Source of the DNA: Pseudomonadota bacterium
Lineage (GTDB): Bacteria > Pseudomonadota > Gammaproteobacteria > Burkholderiales > Burkholderiaceae_D
NCBI GenBank assembly: GCA_023391395.1
Contig: JAEWBA010000085.1
Coordinates: 1 to 5,314 of the forward strand
Length of the DNA stretch: 5,314 nucleotides
Direction of reading: 5' to 3'
Shown: positions 1-5,314 of the stretch, piece after piece
Layout of the letters: each line of letters opens with the position of its first letter
How positions within the stretch are numbered: the stretch's first letter is position 1
The notes under the pieces: generated by a model
Told to the model about the DNA's origin: nothing
Database searches by the model: none
Seen by the model: the letters and a program-made list of their open reading frames with translations, nothing else
Program-made: the position numbers and the translations under genes

Positions 1-19
1 CCCATATATTCAGGACGGT

Positions 20-1156
20 ATGGCTACCGATAGCTCTATAGATATCCCCGTCAAGCCGCGCGTACTCATTGCCGACGATTCCCGCATCGTGCGCGCTACG
101 CTGATCAAGCACATCGAGGGCATGTTCGAGTTCAAGGAGGCGCTGGACGGCGAACAGGCCTGGGAAGCCCTGCTGCTCGATCCCAATATCCGGGTCGTGA
201 TCACCGACCTGACCATGCCCAAGCTCGATGGCTACGGCTTGCTGCAGCGCATCCGCAATTCCAAGATCGCCCGCATCCGGGAAATGCCGGTCGTAGTGGT
301 ATCGGGCAGCGACGAAGAGGAAGAACGGGCGCGTGCCAAGGCAGCCGGCGCCACCGACCTGATCACCAAGGGCATAGGCACGGCTCAACTGCTGTCGCGC
401 CTGGACATTCTCTCCAAACTGGTCACCACCCAAAAGGAATTCGAACGCAGCCTGGAAGCCCTGGTGCGTTCGGCTCCCGAGGCCGCGCCCTCGCTGCCCG
501 CCATCGAGGATTTCCACGCCCAGGCCAAAGCCTTGCTGGCGAGTGCGAAGAAGGGCGGCCGCAATTTCGTGGTCCTGAATGTGCGCATCGGTTTGAAGCG
601 CAATGGTCTGGATGGCGCAGCCAGCGTGCCGCCGGCTGCGGTGCTCGATGCCATCGGCCGCCTGCTGCAGCAGACCGTGCGCCAGACCGATTGCGTGGCC
701 AAGACCGGCGAAGCCGAATTTCTGCTGGCTACCGGCAGCATCAATTTCGATGCGGCGCGCTTTTTCGCGCATCGCGTCAGCCGCGCCATCGCGGCGGCGC
801 AACTGCTCAAGGATGAGCGGATGTCCTTCGTTATCAGTGTCGGTCTGTCCTCGCTCGCCGATTGCGGCCCGCAAGGCGCGACCCTGGAAGCCATGTGCGC
901 GACTGCGGTGCGCCGTGCTAGCTTGGGCTTCGATCGTGCCGCCGTGAGCGTCGTTGGCCCCGAAGAAGAACAGGCCCTGAGCCACGGCAAGCGCGCAGTC
1001 AGCGCATCGCTCCCAGACGCGCAGGCGCCGGACCTCGCGACGCTGGTGCAATGGATCAGGGAAGGCAGGCGCGAGCAGGTGCTGCCGCATGTCGACAAGC
1101 TGCCGCCGGACCTGAGGCCGCTGGTCGACTTGGCCTTGCAGCGCGCCCGGCAATAG
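20..1156 (+). CDS. Response regulator: receiver domain fused to a degenerate GGDEF-like domain
   Basis: A 378-residue cytoplasmic signalling protein with no signal peptide or membrane segment. Residues 14-125 form a CheY-like receiver: acidic pair D19-D20, probable phospho-acceptor D63 in ITDLTMPKLDG, S95 as the switch Ser/Thr, and K117 in ITKG, where most receivers have KP. A helical linker (about 125-180) leads to a GGDEF-like fold at about 180-310. There the metal-binding Asp region reads LNVRIG, and the signature GGDEF is replaced by GEAEF (230-234), so diguanylate cyclase activity is unlikely. RQTD (221-224) lies exactly five residues before that signature, the usual place of the RxxD inhibitory c-di-GMP site. 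VISVGLSSL (271-279) matches the family's late SxG strand. The tail (310-378) is mostly helical and unrecognised. The ATG has AGGA four bases upstream. I infer a phosphorylation-controlled c-di-GMP receptor or protein-interaction module. The partner kinase is not in the window. Confidence 0.85.
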   Translation: MATDSSIDIPVKPRVLIADDSRIVRATLIKHIEGMFEFKEALDGEQAWEALLLDPNIRVVITDLTMPKLDGYGLLQRIRNSKIARIREMPVVVVSGSDEEEERARAKAAGATDLITKGIGTAQLLSRLDILSKLVTTQKEFERSLEALVRSAPEAAPSLPAIEDFHAQAKALLASAKKGGRNFVVLNVRIGLKRNGLDGAASVPPAAVLDAIGRLLQQTVRQTDCVAKTGEAEFLLATGSINFDAARFFAHRVSRAIAAAQLLKDERMSFVISVGLSSLADCGPQGATLEAMCATAVRRASLGFDRAAVSVVGPEEEQALSHGKRAVSASLPDAQAPDLATLVQWIREGRREQVLPHVDKLPPDLRPLVDLALQRARQ

Positions 1157-1188
1157 TTCCCGCGCACTTTACGAAATCCGTCCACCTG

Positions 1189-1216
1189 TTCGGGCGGCCA
1201 TGGCCTGTCGTACAAT
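1189..1216 (+). promoter_or_regulatory. Possible weak sigma70 promoter of the GlcG/HbpS-like gene
   Basis: TACAAT at 1211-1216 is a good -10 element. The best -35 candidate 16 bases upstream is TTCGGG (1189-1194), which matches consensus poorly. The start would be near 1223, leaving a leader of about 19 bases that includes the ribosome binding site. The spacer contains a 10-base perfect palindrome, GGCCATGGCC (1196-1205), which could be an operator or chance. Read-through from the upstream regulator gene is an equally good explanation, since no terminator is visible in the 85-base gap. Confidence 0.3.
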
Positions 1217-1241
1217 CCCCGCTTCTTGACGAGGAGTTGCA

Positions 1242-1649
1242 ATGCAATCGAAGCAGGTGTTGACGCTGGACGATGCCCGGAAAATCGCCGCTGCGGCGGA
1301 AACGGAAGCCAAGGCCAATAACTGGGCCGTGACGATCTGCGTAGTCGATGACGGCGGTCATCTGCTGTGGCTGCAGCGCGGCGACGGCGTGTCCCTGATC
1401 TCCATCGCCATGGCGCAAGCCAAGGCGAAAACCGCCGCATTCGGCCGTCGCGAAACCAAGATCTACGAAGACATGATCAACAACGGCCGTTATTCCTTCA
1501 TGACGGCCCCGGTCCTCGAAGGCATGGTGGAGGGCGGCGTTCCGATCATGGTCAATGGACAATGCGTGGGCGCGGTCGGCGTTTCCGGCGTCAAGTCGGC
1601 CGAGGATGTACAGATTGCCCGCGCCGGCATTGCTGCGCTCACTGTCTGA
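1242..1649 (+). CDS. GlcG/HbpS (DUF336) family protein, possible heme-binding
   Basis: A 135-residue single-domain protein of the usual length for this family, without signal peptide or membrane helix, so probably cytoplasmic. Family hallmarks: an N-terminal helix rich in Ala and Glu (10-25), the core strand and turn VVDDGGHLLWLQRGDG (34-49), a helix with A-QAKAKTAAFGRRET (58-72), and the glycine-rich C-terminal part GGVPI (98-102), VGAVGVSG (109-116) followed by EDVQIARAGIAAL (121-133). The start is well supported: GAGGAG (1231-1236) lies five bases before the ATG. Relatives include HbpS, a heme-binding and redox-sensing protein of Streptomyces, and GlcG of glycolate operons. Many members have no proven role. 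No glycolate oxidase genes are next to it here, so neither a glycolate role nor heme binding can be claimed from this sequence. A hairpin with a short T-run follows the stop. Confidence 0.85.
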   Translation: MQSKQVLTLDDARKIAAAAETEAKANNWAVTICVVDDGGHLLWLQRGDGVSLISIAMAQAKAKTAAFGRRETKIYEDMINNGRYSFMTAPVLEGMVEGGVPIMVNGQCVGAVGVSGVKSAEDVQIARAGIAALTV

Positions 1650-1670
1650 GCGGCGAATTTTCCTGGCGCA

Positions 1671-1695
1671 AGAGTCGTGGACTCTCCTTTTCGTT
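1671..1695 (+). terminator. Weak candidate intrinsic terminator after the GlcG/HbpS-like gene
   Basis: AGAGTC (1671-1676) and GACTCT (1680-1685) form a perfect 6-base-pair stem around a GTG loop, followed by CCTTTTCGTT with a run of four T (1688-1691). It begins 22 bases after the TGA stop and ends 11 bases before the -35 element of the carA promoter, a sensible place to separate the two transcripts. The stem is short, only half G-C, and the T-run is imperfect, so termination would be partial at best. Confidence 0.4.
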
Positions 1696-1706
1696 AAACC
1701 TGCAAA

Positions 1707-1742
1707 TTGCCGTGAAACGCCATCTCGGCTATAATCTTCCGG
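1707..1742 (+). promoter_or_regulatory. carAB promoter, sigma70 type
   Basis: TTGCCG (1707-1712) and a full-consensus TATAAT (1730-1735) are separated by exactly 17 bases. Counting the standard seven bases from the end of the -10 puts +1 at G1742, and 1707 then falls at -35. The predicted transcript starts GUUUAGCC, so +1 is followed by three U residues. This resembles the E. coli carAB P1 start (GTTTGC, from memory), where UTP-dependent slippage limits expression. A small inverted repeat, GCAAATTGC (1702-1710), overlaps the -35 element. No clear PurR or arginine-repressor box was recognised by eye. Confidence 0.75.
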
Positions 1743-1890
1743 TTTAGCCAATTTCTTCCGCCGTAGCGCATACCTCTTCCATCTCGTCCCGAAAAGACCT
1801 CTCGCCACCTGCGCAAGCCCCTGCCTGCGCCCGGCCGGCGGCGGTTGATGCGGCGCGGCGCAGCGGCGGTAACCATCTCAGGAGTTACCC
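1742..1890 (+). promoter_or_regulatory. carA 5' leader, GC-rich and potentially structured
   Basis: About 149 untranslated bases separate the predicted start site from the carA start codon. Possible pairings: CCGCCGTAGCGC (1758-1769) with GCGCAGCGGCGG (1858-1869), 11 of 12 positions including one G-U; a local hairpin GCGCA (1811-1815) with TGCGC (1826-1830); and the hairpin at the ribosome binding site listed separately. GCGGCGGT occurs twice (1838-1845 and 1863-1870), so the left arm CCGCCG has two possible partners. The only ATG in the leader is at 1848. It has no ribosome binding site and opens a frame that runs into carA out of phase, so no leader peptide is apparent. No T-tract of the type used in attenuators is present. 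High GC content makes accidental pairing easy. Confidence 0.4.
1868..1889 (+). promoter_or_regulatory. carA ribosome binding site inside an inverted repeat
   Basis: AGGAG (1880-1884) is the Shine-Dalgarno sequence, six bases before the TTG at 1891. It decides the start, because an in-frame TAA at 1870-1872 excludes anything further upstream. The site is framed by a perfect inverted repeat, GGTAAC (1868-1873) and GTTACC (1884-1889), which would form a 6-base-pair stem with a 10-base loop carrying AGGA. Only the last G of the Shine-Dalgarno is in the stem. The repeat is directly visible; a role in translation control is inference. Confidence 0.6.
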
Positions 1891-3037
1891 TTGCTGCCAT
1901 TTTTTTCTGGCCAATCCATACCGGCCATCCTTGCGCTCGCAGACGGGTCGATCTTTCGAGGTTATTCCATCGGTGCTCCCGGTCAGACGATCGGCGAAGT
2001 GGTGTTCAACACGGCCATCACCGGCTACCAGGAAATCCTCACCGACCCCAGCTACAGCCGTCAGATCGTCACGCTGACCTATCCGCACATCGGCAATGTC
2101 GGCGTCAATCCGGAAGATACGGAAGCCGATAGGATCCATGCCGCCGGGCTGATCATCAAGGACCTGCCGCTGTTGACCTCGAATTTCCGTTCCACGCAAA
2201 GCCTGTCCGACTACCTCAAGTCGCAGAACGTGGTCGGCCTGGCCGGCATCGACACCCGCAAGCTGACCCGCATCCTGCGGGAAAAAGGTGCGCAGAACGG
2301 CGCCATCATTGCCGGCGACGGCGCCGATGCGGAATCCGCGCTGGCGCTGGCCAAGTCCTTTTCCGGCCTGGCCGGCATGGATCTGGCCAAGGTGGTTTCC
2401 ACCAAGACGCCCTACGAATGGACCGAGGCCGAGTGGCGGCTCGGCGAAGGCTTCCGCAAGCCGGCTGCGTCCAAGTGCCACGTGGTCGCCTTCGATTACG
2501 GCGTCAAGCGCAATATCCTGCGCATGCTGGCTGAGCGCGGCTGCAAGATTACGGTGCTGCCGGCACAGGCGTCCGCAGCCGAAGCCTTGGCTCTCAATCC
2601 CGATGGCATTTTTCTCGCCAACGGGCCCGGCGATCCGGAGCCCTGCGACTACGCCATCGCGGCGACCAAGGAATTGATCGAGCGTGGAATTCCAACCTTC
2701 GGCATCTGCCTCGGCCATCAGATCATGGCGCTGGCTTCCGGCGCCCGCACCTTCAAGATGAAGTTCGGCCATCACGGCGCGAACCATCCGGTGCAGGATC
2801 TGGATACCAAGGAAGTGATGATCACTTCCCAAAACCACGGCTTCGCGGTCGATGCCGATTCGCTGCCGGCCAATTGCCGAGTGACGCACGTGTCGCTATT
2901 CGATGGTTCGCTGCAGGGCTTTGCCCGCACCGACAAGCCGGCCTTCTGCTTCCAGGGCCACCCGGAAGCCTCGCCCGGCCCCTGCGACGTCGCCCCCCTG
3001 TTTGATCGCTTCGTGGCGATGATGGAGAAACAAAAAA

Positions 3038-3045
<8 letters not shown>
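1891..3045 (+). CDS. carA: Carbamoyl-phosphate synthase small (glutaminase) subunit
   Basis: CarA hydrolyses glutamine and passes ammonia through a tunnel to CarB for carbamoyl phosphate synthesis, the entry to pyrimidines and arginine. The 384-residue length is close to the 382 of E. coli. The N-terminal CarA-specific domain (1-190) contains [20 protein letters not shown] (37-56) and TYPHIGNVG. The C-terminal class I glutamine amidotransferase domain (about 196-380) contains [13 protein letters not shown], the nucleophile C273 in FGICLGHQ, and the rest of the triad, H357 and E359, in [11 protein letters not shown]. These correspond to E. coli C269, H353 and E355, a constant offset of four residues. 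Translation starts at TTG: it has AGGAG at good spacing, an in-frame stop lies 21 bases upstream, and no other start precedes the conserved core. The stop overlaps carB by 8 bases, indicating a carAB operon. Confidence 0.98.

Positions 3046-5314
<2,269 letters not shown>

Noticed and set aside
5..10. TATATT as a -10 element for the first gene
   Set aside because: It would place the start at about 17, downstream of the ribosome binding site and only three bases before the ATG, and no -35 sequence is inside the window.
385..1440. A 351-codon minus-strand frame across the first two genes
   Set aside because: It is Ser/Arg/Ala-rich with low-complexity character and spans two well-supported plus-strand genes and their gap. 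Not credible as a gene.
1742..1890. Transcription attenuator or known riboswitch before carA
   Set aside because: No terminator hairpin with a T-tract and no recognised riboswitch core could be seen. Only the potential pairings listed are supported.
1845..2132. Possible leader ORF beginning at TTG 1845 or ATG 1848 and overlapping carA
   Set aside because: There is no Shine-Dalgarno, and it runs out of frame deep into carA. The translation is a +2/+3 shadow of carA, so it is not a regulatory leader peptide.
1885..2889. A 334-codon open frame on the minus strand opposite carA
   Set aside because: It mirrors carA codons, has no recognisable family features, and begins and ends without sensible initiation signals. 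Treated as a shadow.

Overview
The window is a compact, GC-rich, plus-strand stretch of a bacterial chromosome with four genes: a two-component/c-di-GMP-type regulator, a small GlcG/HbpS-family protein, and the carbamoyl-phosphate synthetase genes carA (complete) and carB (cut by the right edge). Codon choice (GCC, CTG, GGC, ATC), the CarA/CarB sequences and the gene arrangement suggest a betaproteobacterium, probably Burkholderiales and perhaps Oxalobacteraceae. That placement comes from recalled protein resemblance, not from a search.

Layout. Positions 20-1156 encode a receiver domain joined to a degenerate GGDEF-like domain. A short gap of 85 bases carries a possible weak promoter and a strong ribosome binding site. 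Positions 1242-1649 encode the 135-residue GlcG/HbpS-like protein. The 241-base gap from 1650 to 1890 holds a small hairpin with a short T-tract, a very good sigma70-type promoter (TTGCCG, 17 bases, TATAAT) and a structured leader of about 149 bases. carA follows at 1891-3045, starting with TTG. carB starts at 3038 inside the last codons of carA and is open to the end of the window (759 codons, about 70 percent of a normal CarB).

Function. CarA releases ammonia from glutamine, and CarB uses it with bicarbonate and two ATP to make carbamoyl phosphate for pyrimidine and arginine synthesis. The 8-base gene overlap fits translational coupling of two subunits needed in equal amounts. The two upstream genes have no evident metabolic link to carAB. 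The carA promoter and preceding hairpin suggest carAB is its own transcription unit.

The coding content is mostly ordinary housekeeping. The most interesting points are the carA control region and the first gene. The predicted carA transcript starts GUUU, resembling the E. coli carAB start that uses UTP-sensitive reiterative transcription. The leader can also fold so that the carA Shine-Dalgarno sits in a hairpin loop. In the first gene, the cyclase active site is lost while an RxxD c-di-GMP inhibitory-site motif is kept at the correct spacing. No mobile elements, CRISPR arrays, tRNA or rRNA genes were seen.
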